Shown here piece by piece: positions 15,136 through 25,126 of a DNA stretch of 64,000 nucleotides; within the stretch, counting starts at the first letter, position 1; the number at the start of each line of letters is the position of its first letter. The DNA lies in assembly GCF_005938645.2 (NCBI RefSeq), contig NZ_CP042171.1:806001-870000 (forward strand). The letters are read 5' to 3'. Made by a program: the position numbers and the translations under genes. Source of the DNA: Pedobacter sp. KBS0701. GTDB lineage: Bacteria > Bacteroidota > Bacteroidia > Sphingobacteriales > Sphingobacteriaceae. The notes below the pieces were generated by a model. That model was not told the origin of the DNA and did no database searches. It was given only the letters and a program-made list of their open reading frames with translations.

Positions 15136-16521
15136 ATGAAAACAAACAACGATGTTAAAACCTTGCGCTGGCAGATCCATTGGATATTGCTTGCGCTGAT
15201 TGCACTTTCTTTAACACAGTGTAAACAGGAAAAATTGCAGCAAGAGGATGGTTACGATCCCTCTAAAGAAGTGATGATCACTGATTTTTACCCCAGACAG
15301 GGCGGTGTAGGCAATAACCTGATTATTTATGGCGATAATTTCGGGAATGATATCTCTAAAATAAAAGTAACCATTGGTGGAAAACCAGCCAAAATTATCG
15401 GGGTCAAAAACAATAGCCTTTATTGTATTATTCCGGAGGAAGCTTACGATGGCAATATCAAAATAACCATAGTTGACGGCAACAACCAGCAACTTGCAAA
15501 GGCAATCTCAAAAGAAGCCTTTTCTTATACACGAAAACTGCTCGTTTCTACATTTTTAGGTAAATATTATCAGGTGGCTTCCAATTTTGAAGAAAAAGAG
15601 GGGCCGTTTAATGATTGTGGCGCCTTTAAAGGAGTCACCTGGCTTACACTCGATCCAAAAAATCCAAATCACCTCTATTTTTCAGCAGATATTAACAGTT
15701 GCCGTTTGATCGATTTCGAAAAAAAATATGTAAGTTATTTCAGAACAGACCTGGACAGGGTATCCATCATCAATTGGAGAATTGATGGCAACCAGGACAT
15801 GATTGTTTCGCACAACCACTCCAGCGATACCAAAAACGGCAATTACATATTTACCCGTGAATCCAATTTTCTGCAAAAGAAAGCAATTGAAGTTTATGCC
15901 CGTGGGGTAAACGGCACTATGGTGCACCCGCAAAACGGGGAACTATATTATTCCAGGTATCGGGCAGGCGATATCCGAAGGTACGATTTTAATACCAGGG
16001 AGGATAAACTGGTATTTTCTAACCCTTATAGTGCCGTAGCCGTTTATATGGTGATGCACCCCTCGGGCGATTACGCCTATCTGATTGAATATGAAAAGCA
16101 TTTTATTATGCGTACCGATTATGATCGTGCTACAAAAACCTTCAAAACACCTTATACCATTTGCGGGGCTGCGGGTAATGCGGGTTATGCCGATGGTATT
16201 GGTACCAATGCCAGGTTAAATAGCCCTGTACAAGGCGTTTTTGTTAAAAATCCTGACTATGAAGCTGCGGGAGGAGACCAGTACGATTTCTATTTCTGCG
16301 ATAAGGCCAACCATGCCATCCGCACCTTAACACCGCAAGGAAGGGTAAGTACCTTTGCCGGGCGTGGCAATAATGGTACAAGCGGTTATGCCGATGGTGA
16401 TTTACGTACCGAAGCCCGTTTTAATAGTCCACAGGCCATTACCTATGATGAAACCAGGAAGTGTTTTTACGTCGGCGATACTGGCAACTGGCTTATCCGC
16501 AAAATAGCTAAAGAAGAATAA
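15136..16521 (+). CDS. Surface lipoprotein with IPT/TIG and NHL-type repeats
   Basis: The ATG at 15136 gives a lipoprotein signal ending L-S-L-T-Q-C (Cys 29); a GTG two codons earlier is less likely. After the anchor comes one IPT/TIG immunoglobulin-like domain (about 45-125; F-Y-P-R-Q-G-G-V-G-N-N-L-I-I-Y-G-D-N-F). An NHL-like beta-propeller part follows, with repeats ending in A-G-x-G-N-x-G and D-x-x-N-x-A-I-R-T/K-L-x at about 340-460. Proteins of this type commonly accompany SusC/SusD pairs and are thought to bind glycan at the cell surface. It is the first gene of an operon, 21 bp before the SusC gene. Confidence 0.82.
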   Translation: MKTNNDVKTLRWQIHWILLALIALSLTQCKQEKLQQEDGYDPSKEVMITDFYPRQGGVGNNLIIYGDNFGNDISKIKVTIGGKPAKIIGVKNNSLYCIIPEEAYDGNIKITIVDGNNQQLAKAISKEAFSYTRKLLVSTFLGKYYQVASNFEEKEGPFNDCGAFKGVTWLTLDPKNPNHLYFSADINSCRLIDFEKKYVSYFRTDLDRVSIINWRIDGNQDMIVSHNHSSDTKNGNYIFTRESNFLQKKAIEVYARGVNGTMVHPQNGELYYSRYRAGDIRRYDFNTREDKLVFSNPYSAVAVYMVMHPSGDYAYLIEYEKHFIMRTDYDRATKTFKTPYTICGAAGNAGYADGIGTNARLNSPVQGVFVKNPDYEAAGGDQYDFYFCDKANHAIRTLTPQGRVSTFAGRGNNGTSGYADGDLRTEARFNSPQAITYDETRKCFYVGDTGNWLIRKIAKEE

Positions 16522-16542
16522 TTTATAAACACGCAAAATATA

Positions 16543-19500
16543 ATGATGAGATTTATTTTACTTACCTGCCTCATGGTGCTTGGAATTTCCTTTACTATCC
16601 GGGCACAGGAGGTGACTGTTAAAGGGACGGTAACTGACGAGAAAAATCTACCCATACCAGGGGTGAGTATATCGGTGAGCAATCTGCCAGGTTTGGGGGC
16701 CATCACAGATGGAGAAGGTAAATACAGTATAAAAATGCCCGCCTACCAAACCCTCGTATTTTCTTATGTGGGTTACGAAAAGAAAGAAGTTTTGGTAAAA
16801 GAACAGCGCGTAGTTAATGTTACCTTAAAAGAATCGGATGCCAGCGTACTTAATGAGGTGGTGGTCACCGCCACCGGAGCCGAAAAAAAGATAGCCATTA
16901 CTGGTGCAATTACGACGGTAAATGTGGATCAGCTTAAATCCAATCCATCCACCTCCATTGCCGATGCCCTTGCCGGGGTAGTACCGGGTATACAGGCCAT
17001 GCAAACTTCGGGACGGCCCGGTAGTATTTCAGAATTCTGGGTGCGCAGTATTTCTACTTTTGGTGCCAGTAATGCGGCCTTGGTGCTGATTGATGGTTTC
17101 GAACGGGACATGAACGAAATCAATGTGGAAGATATAGAATCCTTTTCCTTACTAAAGGATGCTTCTGCAACCGCTATGTACGGCAGCAGAGGTGCCAACG
17201 GAGTAATCCTGATCAAAACCAAAAGGGGTAAAGAAGGAAAGGTAAATATTAACGCCAAGGTGGAAGGGTTTTACAACACACTTACCAAACTGCCGCAGTT
17301 TGTAGATGGTTATACCTATGCCTCCATGGCCAATGAGGCAAAAATTGTCCGCAATCAGGAGCCACTTTTCTCCCGTCCCGAGCTTGAAGTACTGCGTCTG
17401 GGGCTTGATCCGGATTTGTTCCCCAATGTAGATTGGATGGATGTAGTGCTACGCGATGCGGCAAAAAGCCAACGCAGTATGCTCAACCTGAGCGGAGGTG
17501 GAAAAACGGCCCGCTATTATTTATCAGGCAGTTACCAGAACCAACAGGGGATGTATAAGGTTGATGATGCCTTAAAAGATTATAATACCAATGCCAGTTT
17601 CAATAAATATACCTATCGTTTAAGCGTGGATATGGATATTACGAAATCTACCCTGTTAACCGTTGGGGTATCGGGCTCCTTGCGTAAACAAAATGATCCT
17701 GGGGTAGGCAGTGATGCCATCTGGACCGCCCTGATGGGCTACAATGCCATTACCTCGCCATTAAGGTACTCGGACGGAAAAATCCCTGCAAGTGATGATG
17801 GAGACAATAATCCGGATAATGATATGGACCGTTTTAATCCATGGGTGCAGGGCACTATGACGGGTTATAACGAAAGCTGGAGCAACAATATCCAAACCAC
17901 CTTGAACCTGAATCAGGGCCTCGATTTCATTACCCCGGGACTCCGCTTTGTAGGACGTTTCGGATACGACACCTACAACAACAATTACATTAAACGTTAC
18001 AAATTTCCAGAATTGTGGAGTGCTAACCGATACCGCAATACCGCAGGTGAACTGATATTTAAGCGCATTAAAGAAGAACAAAAAATGACGCAGTCATCCG
18101 GTTCGGATGGTAATAAAAATGAGTTTTTCGAATGGGAAACCCATTATAACCGCAGTATCGCTGCACATAATTTCGGTGCGGTGATCAAATACAGCCAGGC
18201 TTCCAAAGTTTTTACCCAGAATATTGGTACCGATCTTAAAAACGGAATTGCCCGACGCAACCAGGGATTGGCTGGACGTGTTAATTATAACTGGAACTCG
18301 CGCTACTATCTTGATTTTAATTTCGGCTACACCGGTTCAGAAAATTTCCATAAAGATTACCGCTTTGGGTTTTTTCCGGCCATTTCGGGCGCATGGAATG
18401 TGGGCGAAGAACCGCTTGTGAAGAAACTGGGATGGGTAGATATGTTTAAAGTCCGCTATTCGTATGGGAAAACCGGTAACGATAATTTAGGCAATATCAG
18501 GTTCCCTTACCTCTACAGTTTAGAACAGACGGCGGCAGGCGGTTATAATTTCGGGGATTTCGATTCTTCAAATCCCTGGACGGGGATCCGTTACTCTTCG
18601 GTAGCGTCGCCAAATGTAACCTGGGAAGTGGCCACCAAGCAGGATTTGGGGATCGATTACTCTTTATTCCACGATAAGATCAGCGGTTCGGTAGATTACT
18701 TCAAGGAAAGGCGGGACGGCATTTACATGAGCCGGAATTTTCTACCCGGATTTGTAGGCCTCGAGAACAATCCATCAGCCAATGTGGGTGAGGTAAAAGC
18801 ACATGGCTTTGACGGTAGTTTTACCTTTAAGCAGCAAATCAATAAAGTCGATTTTACCCTGCGGGGCAATGCCACTTATAGCAAGAACGAAATTATTGAA
18901 CGGGATGAAGAAAATACCATTTATAGCTATAAACTGCAGGAAGGGCACCGGGTAGACCAGGCCAGGGGGCTGATTGATTTGGGCCTGTTTAAAGATTATG
19001 ATGATATCCGTAACAGTCCGAGGCAAAGTTTTGGCACGGTGATGCCGGGCGATATCAAATACAAAGATATTAACGGAGATGGGGTTATTGATGATAACGA
19101 CATTGTGGCTATTGGGGCAACAACCCGACCCAATTTTACTTATGGCTTTGGGATGTCCGCAAGCTGGAAGGGCCTTGATATCAATGTGCATTTTCAGGGT
19201 GTAGGCAAATCGACATATTTTATAAACGGCTCTTCAGTTTACATGTTCAGTTTAGGACAGAACTGGGGGAATATCTTAACTGATATTGCTAACAGCAATC
19301 GCTGGACTTTGGGTGTTAATGAAGATCCCAATGCGGATTATCCACGTTTAACCTATGGCCCGAATGATAATAACTACAGGGCATCAACCTTTTGGCTCAG
19401 GGATGGTTCTTATCTGCGTTTAAAAACTTTGGATATCGGTTATTCTTTACCCAAAAGCCTGGTAAACAGGGCACATTTAAACAATGTCCGTTTCTTTTTA

Positions 19501-19623
19501 ATCGGTACTAACCTGCTTACTTTCAGTAAGTTTAAGCTTTGGGATCCGGAGTTAGGAAGCTCAACAGGGAAAGTATACCCGCTTAGCAAAACATTATCAA
19601 TAGGCGTATCAGTTAATTTATAA
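16543..19623 (+). CDS. SusC/RagA family TonB-dependent outer-membrane transporter (PUL 1, pair 1)
   Basis: This 1026-residue SusC-type receptor imports oligosaccharides across the outer membrane using TonB energy. The signal peptide ends around residue 21. A carboxypeptidase-regulatory-like domain follows (about 23-105; G-T-V-T-D-E-K). The plug (about 115-230) has the SusC signature M-Y-G-S-R-G-A-N-G-V-I-L-I, and a large beta-barrel ends in the terminal V-S-V-N-L strand. There is no STN signalling domain, which fits control by a two-component regulator rather than an ECF sigma factor. The SusD partner begins 3 bp downstream. Confidence 0.93.
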   Translation: MMRFILLTCLMVLGISFTIRAQEVTVKGTVTDEKNLPIPGVSISVSNLPGLGAITDGEGKYSIKMPAYQTLVFSYVGYEKKEVLVKEQRVVNVTLKESDASVLNEVVVTATGAEKKIAITGAITTVNVDQLKSNPSTSIADALAGVVPGIQAMQTSGRPGSISEFWVRSISTFGASNAALVLIDGFERDMNEINVEDIESFSLLKDASATAMYGSRGANGVILIKTKRGKEGKVNINAKVEGFYNTLTKLPQFVDGYTYASMANEAKIVRNQEPLFSRPELEVLRLGLDPDLFPNVDWMDVVLRDAAKSQRSMLNLSGGGKTARYYLSGSYQNQQGMYKVDDALKDYNTNASFNKYTYRLSVDMDITKSTLLTVGVSGSLRKQNDPGVGSDAIWTALMGYNAITSPLRYSDGKIPASDDGDNNPDNDMDRFNPWVQGTMTGYNESWSNNIQTTLNLNQGLDFITPGLRFVGRFGYDTYNNNYIKRYKFPELWSANRYRNTAGELIFKRIKEEQKMTQSSGSDGNKNEFFEWETHYNRSIAAHNFGAVIKYSQASKVFTQNIGTDLKNGIARRNQGLAGRVNYNWNSRYYLDFNFGYTGSENFHKDYRFGFFPAISGAWNVGEEPLVKKLGWVDMFKVRYSYGKTGNDNLGNIRFPYLYSLEQTAAGGYNFGDFDSSNPWTGIRYSSVASPNVTWEVATKQDLGIDYSLFHDKISGSVDYFKERRDGIYMSRNFLPGFVGLENNPSANVGEVKAHGFDGSFTFKQQINKVDFTLRGNATYSKNEIIERDEENTIYSYKLQEGHRVDQARGLIDLGLFKDYDDIRNSPRQSFGTVMPGDIKYKDINGDGVIDDNDIVAIGATTRPNFTYGFGMSASWKGLDINVHFQGVGKSTYFINGSSVYMFSLGQNWGNILTDIANSNRWTLGVNEDPNADYPRLTYGPNDNNYRASTFWLRDGSYLRLKTLDIGYSLPKSLVNRAHLNNVRFFLIGTNLLTFSKFKLWDPELGSSTGKVYPLSKTLSIGVSVNL

Positions 19624-19626
19624 GCA

Positions 19627-21714
19627 ATGAAGAATTTGAAAAAAACAGTGGTGGTTTTAGGTATTCTAGGCACAGTTATAATCATCAATGGGTGTAAGAA
19701 ATTTCTCGATTCCGATTATCTTTTTGATGAAAGGTTAACCACAGAAGAGGTATTTACCAATCCCGATTATGCAAACAGGTGGCTGGCACAAGCCTACTCT
19801 TTTTTGGGCAGTAATTATATGCAGGAGGTAAGTAGCAAAAAATCGGTACCCTTTAATTTTGCGGATGATATGTATTATGGTGACGAAAGTGACGGATACA
19901 AAAGATGGAAAAACGGACAATACACCGAAAATGGTCTGAACGGTGAGAGCAAAGAAATCTGGAATACTGCTTACAAGGGTATCAGGCAGGCTTCTGTTTT
20001 CATCAATAACATTGATATCAATACCAGATTTACTGCAAAAGAAATTGCCGATTTAAAAGGGCAGGCCCGCTTTTTAAGGGCTTATTTTTATTGGATATTG
20101 TTGCGTACCTATGGTCCTGTGCCCATTGTACCCAACGAAGGTATAGATTATACCAAAGAATATGATGACATTGCCCAGCCGCGTAATTCCTATGAAGAAT
20201 GTGCCGTTTACCTTGCTAATGAGCTTGCTGAGGCGGCCAAAGGCTTATCTATCCAACAAGGTATACAACAAGTTGCAAGACCAACCCGGGGTGCGGCTTT
20301 GGCGCTGAGGGCGAGGATATTGTTATATGCGGCAAGTCCGCTGGCTAATGGAAAAGCGCCCGCAGAAGTTGCAGCAGCCATGGTAACCAAAGATGGAAAG
20401 CCCTTGCTTTCCCGCACCTATGATGAATCGAAATGGGCGAGGGCAGCTGCTGCTGCAAAAGATGTAATAGATTTAGGGCAGTACCGCTTGTATGTGGCCT
20501 ATAAAAAAGCAACGGGCGATGCCGCTTATCCGGCCACGGTAACACCACCTTTCGACAGTAATTTTTCTAACAGTGCCTGGCCTTCTGGCTGGAGCGATAT
20601 TGATCCTTTCGAATCTTACCGTGCTTTGTTCAACGGTACGGTACCGGCTTACCAAAATCCGGAACTGATTTTTACCCATGGTCAAAACCAGGGTGGGGAA
20701 GGGATTAATGTGCTGGTATTGCATCAGCTGCCCCGGCTAGAAGGTAAAGGTTATAACTCGCACGGTATGACGCAGAAGCAGGTAGACGCCTATTACATGA
20801 ACAACGGTAGCGATGCACCCGGCATGAACAGCATGTATGCGGGGAGGCAGGGTTACGAAGGCCGTTTCAATTCGGCACCGCGGGCAACAGGTTATGTAAA
20901 ACAAGAAGAATTGGCCAGTTATCCGGAATTGGGACCCATGGGTGTAGGGGTAAATAAACAATTCGCACGCCGCGAACCCCGTTTTTATGCTTCGGTTTCT
21001 TACAATGGCTCTACCTGGAATTTATTGAATGCTGAAACTGTAAAGGATGAAAAGAGTAATGTGCAGATATTTTATTACCGGGGCGACCCTAATGGCTATA
21101 AAAATACCTCTTACTGGCCTCGTACGGGTGTAGGTATCAAAAAATATGTCCACCCGGATGATATTAGCAATGTAGCCGTTACCGCTTACGATCAAACCAG
21201 GATGAAACAAAAAGTAGATCCTGCCATTCGCTATGCTGAAGTATTGCTCATTTACGCAGAGGCCCTAAACGAATTAAATGGTTCTTACAATATCCCTTCG
21301 TGGGACGGGAGCAGGACGCATGCCATATCACGCAATATTTCAGAGATGAAAAGGGGAATTCAGCCCATCCGCATCCGTGCCGGGCTGGCTGATTATGCGG
21401 GTGATGTATATGCTGATCCGAACAAGTTCCGCATTAAATTAAAAAGAGAACGGCAGATTGAGCTTTTTGCAGAAGGACAGCGTTATTTCGATCTGCGCCG
21501 TTGGACGGATGCGCCGTCAGAAGAATCGGCTCCGGTTTATGGATATAATGCCTATGCCACCAATGCACAGGCCGATCTTTTCCATACCGTGGTAGAAACA
21601 CCTTCTTTGCCTTCCATTTTTACCCTTAAAATGTGGTTCTGGCCCATACATTATGACGAATTAAAACGCAATAAATACCTCACCCAAAACCCTGGCTGGA
21701 CAAATCCTGAATAA
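19627..21714 (+). CDS. RagB/SusD family nutrient-binding lipoprotein (pair 1)
   Basis: This surface lipoprotein caps the SusC barrel and captures glycan. The signal ends at I-I-I-N-G-C23-K-K. The SusD fold with TPR-like helices is evident from the F-L-R-A-Y-F-Y-W segment (about residue 145) and the conserved C-terminal E-R-Q-I-E-L-F-A-E-G-Q-R-Y-F-D-L-R-R-W. The ending is of the L-T-Q-N-P-G-W type. At 695 residues it is longer than most SusD proteins (about 500-600), with extra material in the middle (about 290-480) that may widen the binding surface. The gene is 3 bp after SusC. Confidence 0.92.
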   Translation: MKNLKKTVVVLGILGTVIIINGCKKFLDSDYLFDERLTTEEVFTNPDYANRWLAQAYSFLGSNYMQEVSSKKSVPFNFADDMYYGDESDGYKRWKNGQYTENGLNGESKEIWNTAYKGIRQASVFINNIDINTRFTAKEIADLKGQARFLRAYFYWILLRTYGPVPIVPNEGIDYTKEYDDIAQPRNSYEECAVYLANELAEAAKGLSIQQGIQQVARPTRGAALALRARILLYAASPLANGKAPAEVAAAMVTKDGKPLLSRTYDESKWARAAAAAKDVIDLGQYRLYVAYKKATGDAAYPATVTPPFDSNFSNSAWPSGWSDIDPFESYRALFNGTVPAYQNPELIFTHGQNQGGEGINVLVLHQLPRLEGKGYNSHGMTQKQVDAYYMNNGSDAPGMNSMYAGRQGYEGRFNSAPRATGYVKQEELASYPELGPMGVGVNKQFARREPRFYASVSYNGSTWNLLNAETVKDEKSNVQIFYYRGDPNGYKNTSYWPRTGVGIKKYVHPDDISNVAVTAYDQTRMKQKVDPAIRYAEVLLIYAEALNELNGSYNIPSWDGSRTHAISRNISEMKRGIQPIRIRAGLADYAGDVYADPNKFRIKLKRERQIELFAEGQRYFDLRRWTDAPSEESAPVYGYNAYATNAQADLFHTVVETPSLPSIFTLKMWFWPIHYDELKRNKYLTQNPGWTNPE

Positions 21715-21731
21715 GATTAACATTTACAACA

Positions 21732-22733
21732 ATGAAAAAAAAAATATATCTACTATTTTTAATAGTCACAACAGCAATATGCTTTGTATCCTGTAATGAT
21801 GAATGGAAAAAAGAACAGTTTGTCCAGATGGCATCATTTAAATCAAACCCGACAGCGCAGGGCGTAACCTGGTGTTACATCCGTTATAATGCCCAGGGGA
21901 AATTACGGTTTAACCTGCCGGTTATCATCAGCGGTTCTACCCCCAATGTTAAAAACCGCACCATCCACATCGGTTTAGATCCTGATACCCTGGCAAAATT
22001 AAACCAGGAACAATATGGGCACAGGCAGGAACTGTATTTCAGGCAGCTGGATAAAAAATATTATACCATGCCCCCAAGTATAGAGGCTCCTGCAGGTGTG
22101 AGCATGGTTACCATACCGGTTGATTTTACCCTCGGCGACCTCGACCAGGCAGATAAGTGGGTCTTGCCCTTGCAGATTTTAAGCGATCCGTCTTATGATT
22201 ACCAGGCGAATCCAAACAAATATTTCCGCCGGACGATGCTGCGCATTACTCCTTTTAACGATTACTCTGGCGAATACGGCGGTACCCTATACAAGATATT
22301 TTTAGAAGGGGATACCGAACCTTTGACTTTAAATACCCACAGAACTTTTGTGGTGGATGATAAAACCATTTTTCTTTATGCGGGGATAAGGGATATCGAT
22401 TACCTGGACCGCAAGAACTATAAAGTATTTATAAAATTTACCGACGAGAAAATCGACCTTCAGAAGAAGAAACTGGAAATCTGGAGCGATAATGCAGGTA
22501 ATAATAAATTTAAGGTGGGAACAACACAATCTTATTACACCAGGGATGAGGCTATGGATCCAAAACTTCCTTATTTAAAACATGTTTACACCACCCTTTA
22601 CCTGTCATACGAGTTTGAAGATTATACCACCGTACCCGGACAAAGACTGAAATATAAAGTTGAAGGTACTTTATCCATGCAGCGCGATATGAACACGCTG
22701 ATACCGGATGAAGATCAACAGATTCAGTGGTAA
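21732..22733 (+). CDS. Surface lipoprotein of the DUF4973/DUF1735 type
   Basis: This 333-residue lipoprotein (signal ending C-F-V-S-C21) has an N-terminal domain resembling DUF1735 (about 30-175), with the usual pattern of short beta strands. The C-terminal DUF4973-like domain has Y-S-G-x-Y-x-G and a final long beta segment. Such proteins follow SusD in many Bacteroidota loci and probably act as additional glycan-binding or scaffold proteins on the cell surface. It starts 17 bp after the SusD gene and is the last gene of the operon from 15136, ending before a hairpin and a convergent gene. Confidence 0.75.
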   Translation: MKKKIYLLFLIVTTAICFVSCNDEWKKEQFVQMASFKSNPTAQGVTWCYIRYNAQGKLRFNLPVIISGSTPNVKNRTIHIGLDPDTLAKLNQEQYGHRQELYFRQLDKKYYTMPPSIEAPAGVSMVTIPVDFTLGDLDQADKWVLPLQILSDPSYDYQANPNKYFRRTMLRITPFNDYSGEYGGTLYKIFLEGDTEPLTLNTHRTFVVDDKTIFLYAGIRDIDYLDRKNYKVFIKFTDEKIDLQKKKLEIWSDNAGNNKFKVGTTQSYYTRDEAMDPKLPYLKHVYTTLYLSYEFEDYTTVPGQRLKYKVEGTLSMQRDMNTLIPDEDQQIQW

Positions 22734-22749
22734 ATGAATTACTCCCTCT

Positions 22750-22774
22750 GATGGTCGGTGTCTCATCGACCATC
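22750..22774. terminator. Hairpin between convergent genes
   Basis: The stem GATGGTCG/CGACCATC (22750-22757 with 22767-22774) has a 9-nt loop. A further ACCGACCATC copy lies at about 22847-22856 in reverse sense. No strong T-run directly follows, so termination efficiency is uncertain. Confidence 0.5.
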
Positions 22775-22884
22775 GTTAAAAGTTCGACATCAGGCTTTTT
22801 ACTCCAATCGATACCTTAATAAGGTAACCTGATTGTCGTCTTCCCACCGACCATCATAAAAATAATATGATAACTATATAAAAA

Positions 22885-24624
22885 TTAATTATTCATCAAC
22901 TTAAAACTACTAAAATTTCCTGTTTCCGATGGATTTCCCTTTACCACAACGCCTGCCCTATATCCCATTCCCCAGGGCACGTATTTGGCTGCTAAAAAAT
23001 CTGTACGATAAAAACTAAGCCATTCTGTTCCCTGTTTTTTATAGAAAAATTCGATCTGTTTGCCATCGTCGCTAATCAGCATTTTCAATTGCACTGGAGC
23101 GGTCAAACTTTCTGTTGATGTTTTATGAACCCTGTATGTGTCTTCAAAATTATCAAAAACAGTTAAACCATTTTTCGAAGCCGTAATCCCTATGCCGCCA
23201 AGCTCTCCAGGCCACTTACTTTTAAAAATCGCTCCTCCCAAACAAATGCCTGTTTTAGCTGGGCCAGGATTTACTTCTGCACTAATGCTAAAGTTTACGG
23301 ATTTAATGTACTGACCTAAAAAGGTGCCAAGCGCATGGTTTTCGTCAGATGCGGCCAATTTTAAGCCTTTATCAAAAAACATCGGCGGTCTTTGCGATTT
23401 AGATGGCCACTGCCAGGCAAGATCCAGTTTTTGATCCTGCTCAAAATTATCGGTGAAATTGAGATCGGCTTTTGGCCGGTTGGGAAGGGTTGCATTATGC
23501 AATACCGGCCAGCCATCAGCGCCAACCATCAACTCCTCTATAATGCCTTCACGACCTACAAAAACATCGTATTTTTTGTTAAAAGCATGGTAAAGCATAA
23601 ACATTCTGTCATCCGCAGTTTTTACCACCGTGCCATGGCCCGGGCAGTTCCATTTATCATTGCTCACCATAATCGGATTGTTGCTATATTTTTCCCATAC
23701 GCCACTATTCAGGTCTTTCGTCCTCGCAATTCCGGTTTTATAATTGCACTTGGCATCGCAGCAACCACCAACTGAATAGAGACTGTAGACATATTCTCCC
23801 AAAGTAAAGAAACAGGCCCCTTCTACAAGTCCCGTTTCCCATGGCTGACTATTGGTAAATACCTTGCTTTTTTGCCCGAGCAATTTCGTACGGCTGTCGT
23901 TAATTTCCTGTTTCCAGATCCAGCTTTCTTTGCCACAGCCATTGCCGTCGTTTTTCCAGAACGCATAAATTTTACCATTTTGCTGTAACTCAAATGCATC
24001 TATGGCACCACATTCATCTTCTATAATTACCGGGCCATTGTCGGTAAATTTACCATTTTCAATTTTATCAGCATCAATCCAGGCCGTACCGCACTGTAAA
24101 CCAGGATTACCTTTTGTAGCCCAGTTATGGGCTGTATAATAAGCATAAATCCGGTTTTGCTTTTGATCGTAAACCAGTTCCGATGCCCAAAAGTTATTCT
24201 CGCCCCACTGGTTTTTCATATCCTTAAATCCATCCGGGAAAACATGATTGATCAGCTTCCAGTTTTTAAGGTCTTTTGATTTATAAATGGTGAAATAAGG
24301 AGCCCATTCGTTTGTGGTAGAAGTGGCATAATAAACCTTTCCAACCCTGATGATAGAAGGATCCGGATTATCGCCCGGTAGGGCTGGGTTTACCAATAAA
24401 GGGGCAATATCCTCTGTATTTGAATTTACAGACTGTGTTTTTTTTAACCCACAGGAATAGAGGCACAAGCTGATCAGCAATGCAAATAAGCAAATTGCTA
24501 ATGGTTTTTTTGGTGCTGTCAGAGGCTTTTGTGCGACTGACTTTTTTTGATTTTTTATAAGCTGAACGCCATTTAAAAATTGGTTAAAAAATGTAGATAA
24601 TCGAAAATTAATCATGTATTTCAA
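22885..24624 (-). CDS. GH43 family glycoside hydrolase lipoprotein
   Basis: This five-bladed propeller glycosidase is of the beta-xylosidase / alpha-L-arabinofuranosidase / arabinanase family. The catalytic base is D88 in N-P-D-P-S-I, the pKa-modulating Asp is in G-A-I-D-A-F-E and the acid Glu is in G-L-V-E-G-A-C. A C-terminal beta-sandwich (about 370-579) completes the usual GH43 plus DUF1349-like layout. The lipobox is L-Y-S-C58. The segment before the hydrophobic core is unusually long (about 40 residues, basic), so a later start is possible, though only M4 is available. It is monocistronic and convergent with the SusCD operon. The four-site promoter block is absent upstream. Confidence 0.85.
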   Translation of the reverse strand: MKYMINFRLSTFFNQFLNGVQLIKNQKKSVAQKPLTAPKKPLAICLFALLISLCLYSCGLKKTQSVNSNTEDIAPLLVNPALPGDNPDPSIIRVGKVYYATSTTNEWAPYFTIYKSKDLKNWKLINHVFPDGFKDMKNQWGENNFWASELVYDQKQNRIYAYYTAHNWATKGNPGLQCGTAWIDADKIENGKFTDNGPVIIEDECGAIDAFELQQNGKIYAFWKNDGNGCGKESWIWKQEINDSRTKLLGQKSKVFTNSQPWETGLVEGACFFTLGEYVYSLYSVGGCCDAKCNYKTGIARTKDLNSGVWEKYSNNPIMVSNDKWNCPGHGTVVKTADDRMFMLYHAFNKKYDVFVGREGIIEELMVGADGWPVLHNATLPNRPKADLNFTDNFEQDQKLDLAWQWPSKSQRPPMFFDKGLKLAASDENHALGTFLGQYIKSVNFSISAEVNPGPAKTGICLGGAIFKSKWPGELGGIGITASKNGLTVFDNFEDTYRVHKTSTESLTAPVQLKMLISDDGKQIEFFYKKQGTEWLSFYRTDFLAAKYVPWGMGYRAGVVVKGNPSETGNFSSFKLMNN

Positions 24625-25126
24625 GGTGTAAATTGTCTTTTTGCCGGCTGGTTATTTGTCCGAAAATAAACAATTATATACAGAGAGGAAGGGCTGTTGA
24701 TGCCGGATGGCTAGGCTTAAATGTATCGTTTATGACTGCTTACAACGGCCCAATCTGTTCCTTTTTAGCTTCTATTCTGTTGGTTTTGTCTGTTGTAATT
24801 TGTTGATTTTTAGTGTGTTGTTTTTACGTTTTTAGATCTTATTATATTTTTTTGTAACTGTTTTTCAGATAGGAGATTCTGCGTCTTTTCTGCTTTTTGA
24901 GCAGGTAAAATGAGACAAATCAACAATAAATTGAACATATTTTACAAGGTTCATTGGCTTACTTTGGCATATCAACCAATTATAAACTTGTTAAGCACAT
25001 CAAATGCAAATGTTATCAGCATGGAGATATTTATGAAACCAGATTCCCTCTATCCGGCTTAAACACCTGGTACCACCTGAAAACTACATTTTTTAAACAC
25101 ATAACAATTACTATAAATTAAATTCA
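24625..25126. other. Divergent intergenic region between GH43 and DUF1080 genes
   Basis: Besides promoter block B (24910-24980), which faces right, I see AT-rich sequence with no reading frame. There is no recognisable promoter for the leftward GH43 gene and no copy of the block in that direction. Confidence 0.5.
24910..24980 (+). promoter_or_regulatory. Regulated promoter block, site B
   Basis: TGAGAC at 24911, TGAACA at 24932, CTTACTTTGG at 24958 and CAACCAAT at 24973 are spaced as in sites A, C and D (17 and 21 nt). Site B is the most divergent copy (ACTTTGG instead of ACTTTGAT). It lies about 146 bp before the DUF1080 gene. Confidence 0.65.

Noticed and set aside
24625..24910. A copy of the four-site promoter block for the leftward GH43 gene
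   Set aside because: The reverse complement of this region contains neither the ACTTTG core nor TGAACA at the required spacing.
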